Positions 9,363-21,226 of a DNA stretch of 64,000 nt are shown here, piece after piece. The stretch lies in contig CM034109.1 in NCBI GenBank assembly GCA_019914945.1, forward strand, positions 3,410,001-3,474,000, written 5' to 3'. Each line of letters begins with the position of its first letter. Position 1 is the first letter of the stretch. The translations under genes were made by a program, and so were the position numbers. Below the pieces are notes generated by a model. It was not told the origin of the DNA, searched no databases, and saw only the letters and a program-made list of their open reading frames with translations. Source of the DNA: Typha latifolia (taxonomy: Eukaryota > Streptophyta > Magnoliopsida > Poales > Typhaceae).

Positions 9363-11890
9363 TGTAATGCCCCCGCCCGGCACGGGCATGTGCATGCCCA
9401 CGCGCCCACACGGCACGCGCGGCGCACGCGACAGGACAGGCAGGGCCCGTCACGCACAGATACTCTCCTGTACACATACAATCATGACATCATCAAATAC
9501 TACCTACTAACATATCCATGATCATATAACCCATCACCAATTAAATCATATTATTAACCAAATAAACATATTAACATATGGATATCCCAGTCCACAATAA
9601 TATACATTAAACCACTACATAATCTGGCAGGACCCACACAGGCCACAACAAACCATCAAGATACAACTAAAACGACTAATATAAGAGTACATTATGATTC
9701 AACCTGTATTATACAATTCATCGTCTAATACAACAGAGTACAAATATCAAATACTAGTACAACTCAATTCCTATATAAACTATCATCTATACCGTCTCGC
9801 ATCTATAGCTCACCTCATCATCGTTCTAAAATATCTTCTCAAGATATCTCAAGTCGCTATCACATACCATGTATCTGAGGGGGTTAGAAAATAAATAAAA
9901 AGTGTCATGAGCAAAATGCTTAGTGAATAGACCTTACCCGGGATCAGTGATGTCAAATAGAGAGTAAATCATGTACTGGTTAATATGAATCAGAAAGTAG
10001 CATGATGCCATGTATGAACATGTATATATATATCCTCAATGACATATATATGAATAAAATTAATTCTCATGAATGAGCATATTATATCCTCAACCAAAAA
10101 TATATCACATGATGAAATTACCATATAACATCACCGAATATAACGACATATCATATATAACAATAATGAAACTGGTCACATCAATGATGATGCATGATGC
10201 ATGCCAACCACTAGATAATCGTATATGTTAGAGCCAGATATAATCCACATATTTCTCACTATCACAATCAACCGTCTTAACTCTGAATATCATCCACCAT
10301 GCTGGACTACGGTACCCGGCCCCAAACTTGATACACAACATGTCACAAGCTCAAAGCATACCCTGTCATACGCTAAGAGTATCTTTGTAGATGAATCATA
10401 CCCTGCCATACGCTAAGGGTATCTATGTGGATAAATCATACCCTGCCATACGCTAAGGGTATCTCAGAAGAAAGTAATCATACCCTGCCATACGCTAAGG
10501 GTATATCAGTGATAGTTGTACCCTGTCATACGCTAAGAGTACAACCATCAGCCATCACCATACTCTACCATACGCTAAGAGTATGTCTAGTACCATCCGG
10601 ACCCAGATACCGTTCCAGCCATCACATCATATCACATCATATCACATGACATCACATCATATCACATACACATGTACTTTTATGATTTTCTATACATGAT
10701 AAATCATATGCATATATCCAGTACGATAACAGATCATGCAACTCAGCAATTTAGGTGGTAAAGAAGCCAAGAGAAAAATGATGCAATGCTGACTTTAACC
10801 ATGTATCTAACACATGTATACTTTTGCTAGTCTATCACATGCATAATTATAATAGAGATCATCCTGACATAAAAACAATAACAGTATAATCATCTCTATA
10901 TATCACCAATGTACTCATATCTCGATCAGCCCTAATTAAATACATGATAAAATATGCTTGACTAAAATCATCTCTAGATAAAATTATATAATTATGCTGG
11001 AGGCCAAAACATGCATGTACATAAGATATAATATATTATAATTTGAGAAAAGCGTCTAGGGGATAAGACTACTCACAGTTTAATCAGAAAACACAAACCA
11101 CGCATCTCTCACGTTTGTCAGATAATCGAGTAACACTCATCGCTAGCAAGGTCCACGGGGTCTCAAATAAGGGGGTTCGGGATCTGAAATATTTAAGTAG
11201 TATGATGTTAGTCGTTTATCTAATTAGAATTAATTCAGTTAAAATATAAATGTTTATTAGGTTTAGAATCACTTTTCTTTATTTTTAATTACATAACTAG
11301 GTCTATAATATAGATACGATTTAAATATTATAATTCTAGTATTATTATAAAATGTTAGTTATAACATAAAGAGAAGAGGCCTACTTCTTTTTATATGAGA
11401 GTATTTCTAAATATATAATTATAAAATAAAATAAAAGGCTAAATAAGTATAGATAAGATCTAATTATAATTAATTTTATAATTCATACACTATCTTGATT
11501 AATTAGGGACAATGCAGTCTTTACTCGATAAAATAATAAATAAATAACTAAATAAGCTTGGTATTTTATTTGTTGTAGAATAATCATAAAATTAATAGAA
11601 ATACTTAAAATATATATGATGAGGGTATTAGAATATAAATCTAATAATTATAATTTACAAATCTATCTATTAATCTAATAGATATATAAATAAATAATTA
11701 AATATAAGTATTTACCTATATTTATACCTAATTAATCATTAATTATAAAATTATCATTAAATTATATTGAAGAATATATAATATTATTAAAATAGTTAAT
11801 GTCTAAATAATCTATTTGCATTAATTAAGAAGAAAAATACTTAAATAAATAACGTAAATAAATTATAAATATTTATAGTTAATGTCTAAA
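9363..11890 (-). mobile_element. Tekay LTR P3, sense-start truncated
   Basis: Sense end at 9363 (TGTAATGCCCCCGCC on the plus strand). It collinearly matches P1, P2 and P6 through the GC-rich end, the 9900-9960 block (...GTGAATAGACCTTACCC...), the hairpin region (expanded here) and the AT-rich body, and stops near 11890. The pyrimidine-rich sense start is missing; it abuts the oppositely oriented LTR P4. Confidence 0.8.
10358..10584 (-). repeat. Six-copy hairpin array (25-bp units, ~40-bp period)
   Basis: Units at 10358, 10398, 10438, 10480, 10518 and 10560, each 25 bp: 7-bp arms (ATACCCT / AGGGTAT) around an 11-base loop of the GCCATACGCTA type. Units 2-4 pair perfectly. Unit 6 has compensatory changes in both arms (ATACTCT / AGAGTAT). 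Units 1 and 5 have one change that is a C.A clash on the plus strand but a U.G wobble in the LTR sense RNA (minus); unit 5 also has a compensatory A-U to G-C pair at the stem base. Other LTR copies hold one or two units. Confidence 0.9.
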
Positions 11891-13929
11891 TAATCCTGCT
11901 CTTCCTTCCCTTCTATTCTCTTCTTCTTCTTCCTTCTTCCCTCTTCCTTTCTTCTTCTTCTTCCTTAGCTGCTTCTTCTCTTCTTATTTTTCTACAACAG
12001 TGCTCGGCTTAGCCCAGCACTGTAGCAGGCCAGTGCTAGGCCAAGCCCAGCACTAGTACTAGTGATCCCTTATTCTTTTTAATTTTATTATTTATTTATT
12101 TAAGTATTTCTGTCTTAATGAATACAAATAGATTTAGACATTATTTATTTTAATAATAATACATATTCATCATTATGATTATTGTTAATTAAAATTAATT
12201 AATGATTAATTAGGTTATAAACTATTACACATAAATATAGGTAATACTTATATTTATTTATTTATTTATATGTATATTAGATTAATAGATAGATTTGTAA
12301 ATTATAATTATTAGATTTATATTCTAATATTCTTATGATATACATTTTTAGTAATTCTATTAATTTATTATATATTTTAATTTTTGTAACAAATAAAATA
12401 CTAGGCTTATTTATTTATTTATTATTTTATAAAGTAATCTCTAATTAATTAAGATATAATTATAGTTAGGTTTTCATCTATATTTATATTTTTATTCTTA
12501 TCTGTAATAAAAAATCTAGCTAGTTATAAAGATAAGTAGAAATTATAAAACCTTCTAAATCATCATATATTACATGAACGGTTTTTAATCAGATAAAACG
12601 GCTAACATCATACTACTTAAATAATTTTAGATTTCGACCCCACTATTCGAGACCCCGTGAAGTTAGCTTTCGAGGCTTGATCATTGTCGTAGCAACGTGA
12701 ATGAGTGGTTGTTTAGTATTTGCAGTGGTGGTGAGTAGTCTTATCCCCTAGACGCCTTTCTCAAATTAGGTTATATTATATATTATGTACATGCATGTTT
12801 TGGCCTCTAGCATGATTATATGACTTTATCTAGAGATGATTACAATCGAGCATATTTTTATTATGCATAGAATTAGGCTGATCTTGGATATGAGTATGAT
12901 GATGATAAATACAAATGATTAGAGATGACTATATTGTTATGATTTTATATGAAGATGATCTTCTAGTAGGAGTGTGCATGTGACAGACTAGTAGGAGTAT
13001 GCATGTGTTAGATATATGGTCGGAGACTACATTGCATTATTTTCCTCTTGACTTCCTTAACACCTAAATTCCGTACTGGATATATACATGTGATCTGGCA
13101 TTTAGAAGGAAAGCATGAAATGTGATTGATAGGATAGTTGATAGAAAGCGTGAGGATACCCGAGTAGGCGCTAGGGTTAAGGGTGCTTGGAGTGATGATT
13201 ATGGTCTCTGATATGCAATATCTCGTGGCCCATGTCTAAGGTCAATTGAGTATGTGCACACAGACAATCGGACACATGCCGTTCGCCAGAGCATATGTGG
13301 CGAGTTATTCTCACGAGGTTTCTATCAACTATGTTGGTGCCCGGTCTGGATGGATGTTAATATCCTAGCGGGCGGCGGGGTATGATTATATTTGAGATAT
13401 TCTTGCGGGTCACGGAGTATGCTCTGAGCCTTCGGACATGATGTTGAGACCGGGTAGCAGGTGTTGACTGTGCATAGTGGTCTAGTGTGATGATGGTATA
13501 CCGAGATGTCGGTGTTTGACTATGCTACGGAGAATTTCACCTGATTATTAAGTAATTATCATAATTTATACACCATTGCATTTGATATCATGACATAGTT
13601 GGCATGCATCATGTGTCATATTTAAGAGAGAGTTATGATGATAGTATGACATGGAGATCTATTTTAGCAGATGATTTTGTACTTGTATAATTATGTATAT
13701 ACTATCGTTGTGTATATGTAGTTGTGAAAAGCTCTTGATGATGTGTTGTGGCTTATGTGGGGCCCAAGTAGGGTTATCTGTATGTTGTTGACAATTAGAC
13801 TTGAGTTATTCTTAGTTTAGATGTGGATAAAATCATGATGTTGCTATAGGTTTATTTGATTGTTAGTAACTAATTAAATGTTAGGTGCTACGCACGTGTC
13901 GTGTGGGCTCATGCCATGCACGTGTTTAG
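11891..13929 (+). mobile_element. Tekay LTR P4, both ends truncated, sense plus
   Basis: Begins in the pyrimidine-rich early part (11893-11990), continues with the paired GC palindromes (11998-12054), AT-rich body, the GTGAGTAGTCTTATCC block (12731), a hairpin region (about 13345-13410) and the GC-rich end. It stops near 13928 (CACGTGTTTAG), a few bases short of the terminal ...CA. It sits head-to-head with P3. Confidence 0.75.
11998..12054 (+). repeat. Pair of GC palindromes in LTR P4
   Basis: CAGTGCTCGGC..GCCCAGCACTG at 11998-12022 and AGTGCTAGGC..GCCCAGCACT at 12032-12054, each with one arm mismatch. They are separated by 8-9 bases, as in P7. Confidence 0.85.
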
Positions 13930-13939
13930 GGTTCGAGTT

Positions 13940-14562
13940 TTGCAGAAGGTTAGGGCAAGTGTTGGATAGATTGGAAGAAGGGGAAGGAGAGGGCCGCCGC
14001 CCCTAACGGTCTAGGGTGATTGGCCGGTCGATTGAGGTTAGAAGCGGCGTCGCCGGGGATTGAGAGAACGAGAGCGAAGAAGACGAAGGAGGCAAGGCAA
14101 AACTCAATTCTTCAATAATAATCTTTTGGTTGCCATCCACATCCCTTTTAGAGGCTAACAAAACAACTCAAAATTAACCCTAAAGAATACAATTTCGCCG
14201 ACCGCGTTCGAACGCGCCCGACTGCATTTGAACGCACCGGGTTCGCTCTTCTCTAGATTTGTGAACGTGATGCAAGCATCGAACGCATGATTGAACGCGC
14301 CTGTTTTCCACTTCTATGGATTTACGAACGCGATGCAGGCGTTCACAGTGCGTTCGAATGAGGCATTCGAACGCACAATACACACTCTCACAACCCGTTC
14401 ACAACCGTGTTCACAACCGTGTTCGAACTCACTCCATCCGCGTTTGAACGCAACTTACAGAAAACTTCTTTTCTTGGAAATTAAACTTTAAAACAAGAAA
14501 CAAAGACACTCCTAAAGTGAATCCATGCTTAAGACGACATCGGTGAAGTCCGAATCGTATCA
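13940..14562 (-). mobile_element. Chromovirus LTR of subfamily L2, reverse, truncated
   Basis: Reverse-strand match to the LTRs at 20311-21226 and 48508-49276: the GGTTAGGGCAAGTGTTGG region, the GTCGCCGGGGAT segment, the TTGCCATCCA leader and the TTCGAA array. Similarity ends at GTATC near 14562, about 13 bases before the expected LTR start. Confidence 0.75.
14195..14450 (-). repeat. U3 TTCGAA palindrome array (L2 LTR)
   Basis: Perfect unit GCGTTCGAACGC at about 14203, plus decayed GCGTTYGAAYG units to 14450, mixed with TTTGTGAACGTGATGCA and GGATTTACGAACGCGATGCA segments. On the reverse strand it lies just upstream of the presumed transcription start. Confidence 0.8.
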
Positions 14563-14580
14563 GTAGGGATCGGTCAAGCT

Positions 14581-15300
14581 GTCATGCATGCCACCTTTTG
14601 AGGATCCGCCAACACTCGTTCCGCTGTTATGATGTGGCCTAAATACTCCATTTGTGATACTCCCCATAGGCACTTGGACTTCTTAATTTTCAGCTGGTTT
14701 TGCTTCAACAAATTTAGCACATCCTCTAAATGCCGCCAATGTCCATTTCAGTCCTGTTGTACACTAAAATGTCCTCAAAGAATACCAAGACATACCGTCA
14801 TAGTAGAGGCCGAAAAATATCATTCATGAGGCCTTGAAAAGTAGCTAGAGCATTTGTGAGACCAAATGGCATCATCCAAAACTCGTAGTGCCTGTCCGGA
14901 GTCCGAAATACAGTTTTATGCACATCAGCCGAGTGAACTCTAATTTGATGATACCCGGCCCTCAAGTCAAGTTTGCTGAATATAATTGCCCCTGTAGGCT
15001 TATCTAGCAGATCCTCTATGACCGGAATGGGATGCCGGTCCTTGACAATGACAGTGTTTAGTGCCCGGTAGTCGACACAAAATCGCTACGGCCCGTCCTT
15101 CTTCCGCACCAATAACACGGGCAATGAGTAAGAGCTATGACTTGGTTGTATGAGACCTTGCTCCAACATCCCGGCCACCATCTTGGAGATAACTTCCTTA
15201 TGTACATGTGGATACTAATACTGTCTCACATTTGCCGGTGCAGCCCCGGGTACAATCTCTATTCGATGGTCCATCGTTCGCCTTGGCGGCAACTCCTTTG
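14581..15300 (-). pseudogene. Chromovirus reverse transcriptase remnant
   Basis: Reads from 15300 down: the leader of RT with the SSYSLPVLLVRKK-like and DYRALNTV segments, [25 protein letters not shown] and the catalytic box near 14775. The box reads FFEDIL instead of FFDDIL, so one metal-binding Asp is replaced by Glu. It ends in the EYLGHI.....DPQKVACM segment at 14581-14660. It is truncated before RNase H and fused to the L2 LTR. Confidence 0.8.
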
Positions 15301-16154
15301 GCTCCTCAATTTAATAGTCCAGCAAATTTATCTAATAAATTAGACAAATCAATGGTAGTACCTAGACTCATTTGAGGCTCATCTCCTGCTGGTCCTAACT
15401 GAAGAAGATAGGCCCAATCACAAGGCAGCCCCACCATTGGCTGCATTGCTGGAATCGGCAAGGACCGAACGCCATCAAGCCACACCTCTTTGTTTCCTTG
15501 CTTAAATTTCATCCACATACTCCGGAAATCAAATGTGACGGGTGCCAAGCTCTACAACCACTAAGTGCCAACGGATACAAGTTCACAATGATGTCGTGTC
15601 CTTGCACCCATATAGCAACCCGACAGCACAAGCTCTCCGCCCGAAGCTTCATGCCGTCTCCAATAGCAACCTCAAACCCCGTGGTTGGTTCAGCATCCAA
15701 GCCCGATCTCCTCACTAACCACTAGTCTAGAAAGTTGTGTGTACCCTGGAATCGATAACGGTGTGCACACAATACTTTCTAACGAGTCCGTCCACCCGCA
15801 ATGTCCTCAGTGCGGAAGTATCCGAATATGCATGCATCAATATCTCTGCTTGGATATCTTTCTCCGCGCCCTCCTTCACATCCTCCCCATGGACCTCCTC
15901 TGCATACTCTCCATCACCAACATCCTCATCGTCCCCCTCGAGACCGTCGATGAGCATCACACTCGCGATCGATTTGAAACACTAATGAATGGGGGTGAAA
16001 CGTTCATCACATCAAAAGCAAAGCCCGTTCGCTCTTCGCTCCTCCACCTGGGCAGGTGTGAGAGATCGAATGGGGGGTCTTGTGCCTCGTCTAACATCGA
16101 AAGAGGGTCTCAAAGGTGGTTGTGCTCCAGTACTAGCAGTCGCTCTAGTATGGA
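15301..16154 (-). pseudogene. Chromovirus protease and gag zinc-finger remnant
   Basis: From 16154 down: the end of gag with a decayed CCHC-like knuckle (around 15965-16035), the MLIDGLEGDDED acidic linker (near 15935), then retropepsin at about 15860-15590. The active-site triad reads DSR rather than DSG (plus strand near 15750), so the protease is inactive. The linker to RT follows (WLQSLAPVTF type, about 15550). The LTR U5 abuts the gag end directly, so PBS and gag N-terminus are deleted. Confidence 0.75.
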
Positions 16155-16957
16155 ACGTCCTCTTCAATATTTGGATTGATTGCAGGAAGCAGTTCGTGCA
16201 ACCAAGGGAAAATATTCACCAAATATTCTTCCGTACTTAGATTCGGAAGTGGTCAATTCGTAACTTTCTAATCTACATTTTTGGCATTGATGCCTTTCAC
16301 AAATTCGGACTGCAACTGGGACGAAAATACACCATAATGGGGATAATGGTGGTGGTAATGGGTGGAGAGGATGATAGGTTTATGGATGATAATGGAGATA
16401 AGGGTGGATTGTTGATGTAGTTTAAGGAATAAGGACGAAGAGGGAGAAGTGGCTGAGATCCCAAGGAGGAGGGACGACTCGATAGATGAGGAGGTTAGAA
16501 GATAGATGAGACCTTGCCAACGGTAGAGGTGGCTGGTTGGTGAAGAGAAGAGGGAGATTAGGGTAGAGAGACTAGAGAGAAGATAGAAGAAGATAGAAAC
16601 CAATATTCATTCATCATAATGATTTTGGCTGCCATCCACACCTTTATAGAGGCTAGCCAACAAGTGAAAATAACAATTATTAACCTTAATACTAGTGGAC
16701 TCTCGCCGATCGCGTTCGAACAGGGTCGACCGCATTCAAATGCATAAAAGACGTTCTTTGTGGATGCGAACTGATGCAGGTGTCGAATGCGCCCGACCGC
16801 ATTTGAATGCACATTTTGCATCTATTTTTGCAAACTGATGCAGGCGTTCGCAAAGGCATTCGAACGCCCCTTCGGCATTCGAACACGACCTATAGAAAGT
16901 TTATTTTTCTAAAAATAAACAACTAATGCAATAAGAAAAGACTCTAGCAAGGTGTAT
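16155..16957 (-). mobile_element. Family A chromovirus LTR, reverse
   Basis: Sense start near 16957 (GACTCTAGCAAGGTGTAT on the plus strand, a few bases lost), TTCGAA array at 16690-16880, TATA box (CTTTATA) at 16642-16648, R/U5 to about 16155. The U5 end matches the end of the LTR near 8416. It follows the truncated integrase of another element at 16958. Confidence 0.8.
16690..16880 (-). repeat. U3 TTCGAA palindrome array
   Basis: CGCGTTCGAACAGG at about 16717 and four to five decayed GCATTYGAAYGC units, interleaved with two TTTGTGGATGCGAACTGATGCAGG-like segments. It lies ~45 bp upstream of the reverse TATA box. Confidence 0.8.
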
Positions 16958-17450
16958 TAGACAGAGTATCCCCGCACCTCTGGTAGCCCCTCGATGACAT
17001 CCATGGAGATGTCCTTCCAAACCCGCTCTGAAATCAGTAAGGGCTATAATAATTTGCTATGACTAAGTCGGTCTTCAACTTTTGGCACACCTAGCACGAC
17101 CTCATGTGCGCTATCACCGCCTTCTTCATCTCAGCCCATGTATAGCTTTGCGAAAGCCATTTGCAGGTCCTCTGTGTGCTTTCATGTCCAACCTTTGGAG
17201 TGGAATGGAAGTGGTCCATGAGTTGAGCGCACAACCCATGATCTGCTGGCACCTAGATGCGCGCTCTGTCCAATAATAATCCATTGTGGCTCTCGAGCTC
17301 GGGGTGGCTCACTTGGTTGTTCACTAGTTCCTACATCAACCTCAATATCATATCTCTAGGTCAGCTGTTCCTGCTCTCTAGAGGTCCTCTAGTGTGAGTT
17401 GCTAGGATAGTGCATCCGACGCCTTGTCCCTTTATTTGTATTGCAGCTCG
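16958..17450 (-). pseudogene. Chromovirus integrase N-terminal part, decayed
   Basis: Reads down from 17450: linker from RNase H, decayed zinc-binding region (a CxxC-like pair near 17085-17100, one position now a stop), and the start of the catalytic core at 16960-17010 (SMDVIEGLPEVRGY on the reverse strand, with the first catalytic Asp). It is truncated at 16958 by the LTR. Confidence 0.7.
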
Positions 17451-17850
17451 TAATCATACCTCAGTAGCTTGGTGACCCATCTCTAATGTGCCAGAGTATG
17501 AATGCGCTGACTCATGAAGTAGGGAAGGCTCCGTTGATCTGTCCAAATCATGAACTGCCATCCGATCAAATAAGGCCGCCATTTGGTCACTGCATGCAAA
17601 ATGTCGAGCATCTCGCGCTCATAAGTGCATAACTGCTATGACCTTTCTAATAAAGTGTTATTGAGATAAGCTATAAGCCTCCCATTCTACATGAGTACGA
17701 TGCCTATCCGTACAGAGGCGTCACACTCAACCACGAACTATTGTGTGAAATCCTATAAGGCCACGAGGGTAGTGGTCCTGGCAGCCTTCATCTCCTCGAA
17801 GACCTGGGTCACCTCGTTAGTTGACTCAAAAGCGTCCTTCCTCAGCAAGG
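17451..17850 (-). pseudogene. Chromovirus RNase H remnant
   Basis: Reverse strand. The VECDASV segment near 17720, the YEREMLDILHAVTKWRPYLIG segment (17560-17625) and the WTDQRSLPYFMSQRIHTLAHQRW segment (17490-17555) keep the catalytic Asp-Glu-Asp pattern of the family. Several stops break it. It lies in the expected order between RT and integrase. Confidence 0.75.
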
Positions 17851-18592
17851 ATGTGAGCGGGACTGCTATCTTGCCGTATCCGACCACAAACCAACGGTAG
17901 TAGCCCGTTAGACCAAGGAAACTGTGTAGCTCTCGGACGATCTTCAATCATGGCCAGCTAACCATGTAAGAAACTTTGCCTGGATCAGCTGCCACTCAGC
18001 TGAAATGATGTTGGCGAGGTACTCCACTAAGCACTCTCCCCATAGACACTTGCTCTGCTTCACCTTCATGGAACGTCCTGTTGTACACAAGAATGTCATC
18101 AAAAAATACCAACACGTACTGTCGAAGAAGTGGTCAAAATATGTCATACATCAGGCCCTAGAATGTTGCCAGCACATTTGTCAACCCGAATAGCATCTGA
18201 ACTCGTAGTGCCTATCGTGAGTCTGGAATGCTGTCATATGCACATCCTATACTCGGACTCAGAACTGATGGTACCCTGCGCGGAGGTCGAGCTTGCTGAA
18301 GTAGGACGTCCCTATCAGCTCGTCTAATAGCACCTCAATAACTAGTATGGGGTACCGATCCTTGACGGTGATGGCGTTTAGCACGCGGTAGTCTATGCAA
18401 AATTGCCAACTCCTGCCCTTCTTCCTCACTAGTAGAACCGGTGAAGAATATATGCTTCGACTCGGCTGGATGATACTCTGCTCGAGCATCTTGGTGACTA
18501 GCCTCAAGATTCCCCCCTTCTGCATATGTGGGTATCAGCAGATCAACAGGTTTACCTAAGTTTGGAGCGAGCTTAAGTATAGTCGGGGCCAA
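17851..18592 (-). pseudogene. Chromovirus reverse transcriptase remnant (second subfamily)
   Basis: Reverse strand. Open at 18525-18259 with SPVLLVRKKGRSWQFC, DYRVLNAITVKDRYP and [11 protein letters not shown]. The catalytic box near 18090 is FFDDIL, so the two Asp survive, unlike three of the other RT copies here. The thumb segment (SFLGLTGYYRWFV) is at about 17890. Frameshifts separate the pieces. Confidence 0.8.
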
Positions 18593-19070
18593 CTATAGAA
18601 AATAGGAAAGTTCTTCGGCGCCCAGCACACCAATCAATCGCTGCAGCACAATATGAGGTTGAGTCCGGACCATATCTAATCTCACCACTCGCCCATCACT
18701 CCGAAATGGGTGCCGCATGTGTGAGAAGTCAAATGTAATCGGGCCAAGGCTCTGAAGCCACTGGGCGCTCAAGACCACATCTACCCTACGGAGTAGGCTT
18801 GGCCTCCAATCCAATTCTCCGCATGAGCCGCTCGTCCAAGAAGTTATGCATATTCCCGGTGTCGATGACTATGTGTATGCTATGCTTCTCGACCACCCCG
18901 TCCACTCGTAGAGTTTTCAGGGCACTCGTCCCCGAGTAAGCATGCATGGAAATCTCGACGGGTATGTCCTCTAGGCCCTCGTCCTCAGCCTCTATCAGAT
19001 CCTCAGTAGCCACGTCATCCTCCATCACCTCCTTGCGCGTCTCCTCATGGCCGTCAATCAACATCTCAGT
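18593..19070 (-). pseudogene. Chromovirus protease and linker (second subfamily)
   Basis: Reverse strand, open from 19064 to 18786. The MLIDGHEE start, acidic linker, SMHAYSGTSALKTLRVDG and retropepsin core IDTGNMHNFLDE follow in order. The active site is DTG, a functional form of the triad, so this protease is the least damaged one in the window. The linker WLQSLGPITFDF is at about 18770-18730 in another frame. Confidence 0.8.
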
Positions 19071-20310
19071 CTCGGTGGCTCTGGCGCAATAGTGGCTCGG
19101 AGTGAACTACTCGTCTCATCAAAAGCACAACCCTTTAGTCCGTCGCTCCTCCACTTGTGCAGGTTTGAGAATGAGGACTATGGGTCGTGCCCCTCCTCCT
19201 GGGCTCACCACCGGTCTCTATGCTGTCCTAACACCAAACGGGGAGGGGGTAGCCCCTGTAGCAATTGTTAGCCCTTCGCTCCTGTCTGGTGCACGTGGGT
19301 TAGTTCAGTCGTCCCAAATAGCCCATGAGGTCCTCTCAAGGTTGTGTGCTTCTTCTCCATCCGCATGGCATCCTTGAAGGCCTCGCTCAAGTTTCAAGGT
19401 CGTTAGGGGAGGATGTTGGACCTAACCTCCTCTTGCAGCCTGAAAATGAATGTGCTGATCAGCAACTGCTGTGGCCAAAGAGGTCAACAACGGCTACTTA
19501 CATGCTCAAACTCCTCTGGTATCCGGCCACTGATGTTCGCTGAACTAATTTGGAAAGGGTAGCATGGTAATCCTTGAAGCCCGCTATCCCAAATTGCCTC
19601 GATAAGCCCTCGATGAACTCGATCCACGTTTCAAACAGCTGGTGGGTGCTCACCGACCGGTACCAATGTAGGGCCACCCCCTCTAAATAGTAGCTCGCTA
19701 GTAACACCTTGACGTCTTCTGCTATGTCTTGGTACTCAAAAAACTGCTCAGTTTGAAAAATCCAATCTAAGGGTTACAACCTTGGAATTTTAGAAAGTCG
19801 AGCCTCGTCGTGCAACCACGAATTCCATTGTCATGGTTGGGGGTCATACACCGCTCCTAGCCTGACCATGGGTGGATGGAGGATCTACATGTCCGGGTCA
19901 CGCCGTCTCCCATTCGCCCTATCGTGATGTAGCCCATAGTCCTCTTGGTTCAACCAAGGGCCCATCGACGCGTCGTCTTCTATCTTGATCCCAATTGCGC
20001 TTGAGCCCGCCATTTCTCTATCCTGTACATAGGGAACTTGCGAAGGGGGCCTGACCATGGGTAGAGGTTATGGAGGCCCCCTCGATTTCACGGTGATAGT
20101 CCAAGGGTACCCGGCATGGGGTGGTATGCTAGGCCAACGATGTTCACTACTGTGTGTGCTCGCTCTCAAAAGTGGTCGTGGTTTGGCCTGGCACCTTCCC
20201 CAGACGGAATGGTCGGGCCTCGGAATTGCAGGTTGCGGTAGCAGGGGCACACCATAGTCAATGACTACCCACGCGGCTGCTAGTTTTAGTCAGAACCTAT
20301 CAGAGTAGAG
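19071..20310 (-). pseudogene. Chromovirus gag remnant (second subfamily)
   Basis: Reverse strand. The N-terminal part lies near 20280-19860 and is poorly readable. The gag core (SYYLEGVALHWYRSV, then FIEGLSRQFGI and LVQRTSVAGYQ) is open at 19707-19498. A decayed zinc knuckle is at about 19160-19100 with stops in place of Cys. The order gag-protease-RT-RNase H-integrase is kept through 16958, so this is one truncated element starting at the LTR at 20311. Confidence 0.7.
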
Positions 20311-21226
20311 CAACAGTGATACGATCTCCCCTTTTTGGCGAAGGCTCAATCTATTCTGATTTTCATCTCTGGACAGAATTTGACATGAAAATTTTAAAAT
20401 AGATCCCGAACGATGCTGCCGTCGAATAGATGTGAGATTTTGATATGTCGCAGCCCCGGAAAAGAGCTTTCCAACAAATTAAGTTTCAGGTGAATCGGAT
20501 GTAGTGATCCCGAGATATCGTCCGATTAGTGGATGAACATCAGGGGATCTGTCTTAGGATCTGTGGATGGTGGCACGAGATCCTAGGTGATGGTGGATGG
20601 TGGTGGACCAGCGTTAATGGGTGGCACTGATTAATAAGTGGTGGTGGAAGGGTTATGGGTGATGGAAGGGTTAGGGCAAGTGTTAATTAGATTGGAAGAG
20701 GGGGAGGAATGGGCTGCTTGTCCCTAAGGGACTAGGGTGATTGGCTGGTCGAGGGAGGCTAGAAGCGGTGTCGCCGGGGATCGAGAGAATGGGAGCAAAG
20801 AAGACGAAGGAGACAAGGCAAAAACTCAATTCATTAATAATGATTCCATGGTTGCCATCCATACCTTTAGAGGCTAACCAAACAATTCAACAATGACAAT
20901 TATTGACCGTAAAATAGTAGATTTTGCCGATCGCGTTTGAACGCATATTTTACATTCTCTGTATTTGCGAACCTGATGCAAGTGTTCACAAGCGCGTTCG
21001 AACGCACTCCATCTGTGTTTGAATGCACATTTCGCATTTTCTATTTTTGCGAACCTGATGCAGGCGTTCACAAGCGCGTTCGAACGCACTCCATCTGTGT
21101 TCAAACACAACATACAAAAAACTTATTTTTTCTATGAAATAAACACTAAAATAAGAATAAAAGACACCCCTAAAGTGTATCCATGCTCGAGACGTCATCA
21201 GTGAAGTCCGAATTGTATCAATCCAT
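20311..21226 (-). mobile_element. Chromovirus LTR of subfamily L2, near-complete
   Basis: Sense start TGATGGATTGATAC at 21226, preceded on the plus-strand right side by a purine tract (21227-21240) and a CCTTGAGGAC block. Sense end GATCGTATCA near 20313. About 915 bp. It contains the TTCGAA array (20925-21115) and the leader shared with 13940-14562 and 48508-49276. The TATA context is weak here (CTCTAAAGG). Confidence 0.75.
20925..21115 (-). repeat. U3 TTCGAA palindrome array (L2 LTR)
   Basis: Two near-identical ~85-bp blocks, each with GCGTTCGAACGC plus a TTTTTGCGAACCTGATGCAGG-like segment (perfect units near 20992 and 21077), with flanking decayed units. The block duplication is direct evidence of recent tandem growth. 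Confidence 0.85.

Noticed and set aside
10358..10584. CRISPR-like array (regular repeats with spacers)
   Set aside because: The units are hairpins inside a plant LTR with similar spacers of 13-17 bases; there are no cas genes and the setting is eukaryotic.
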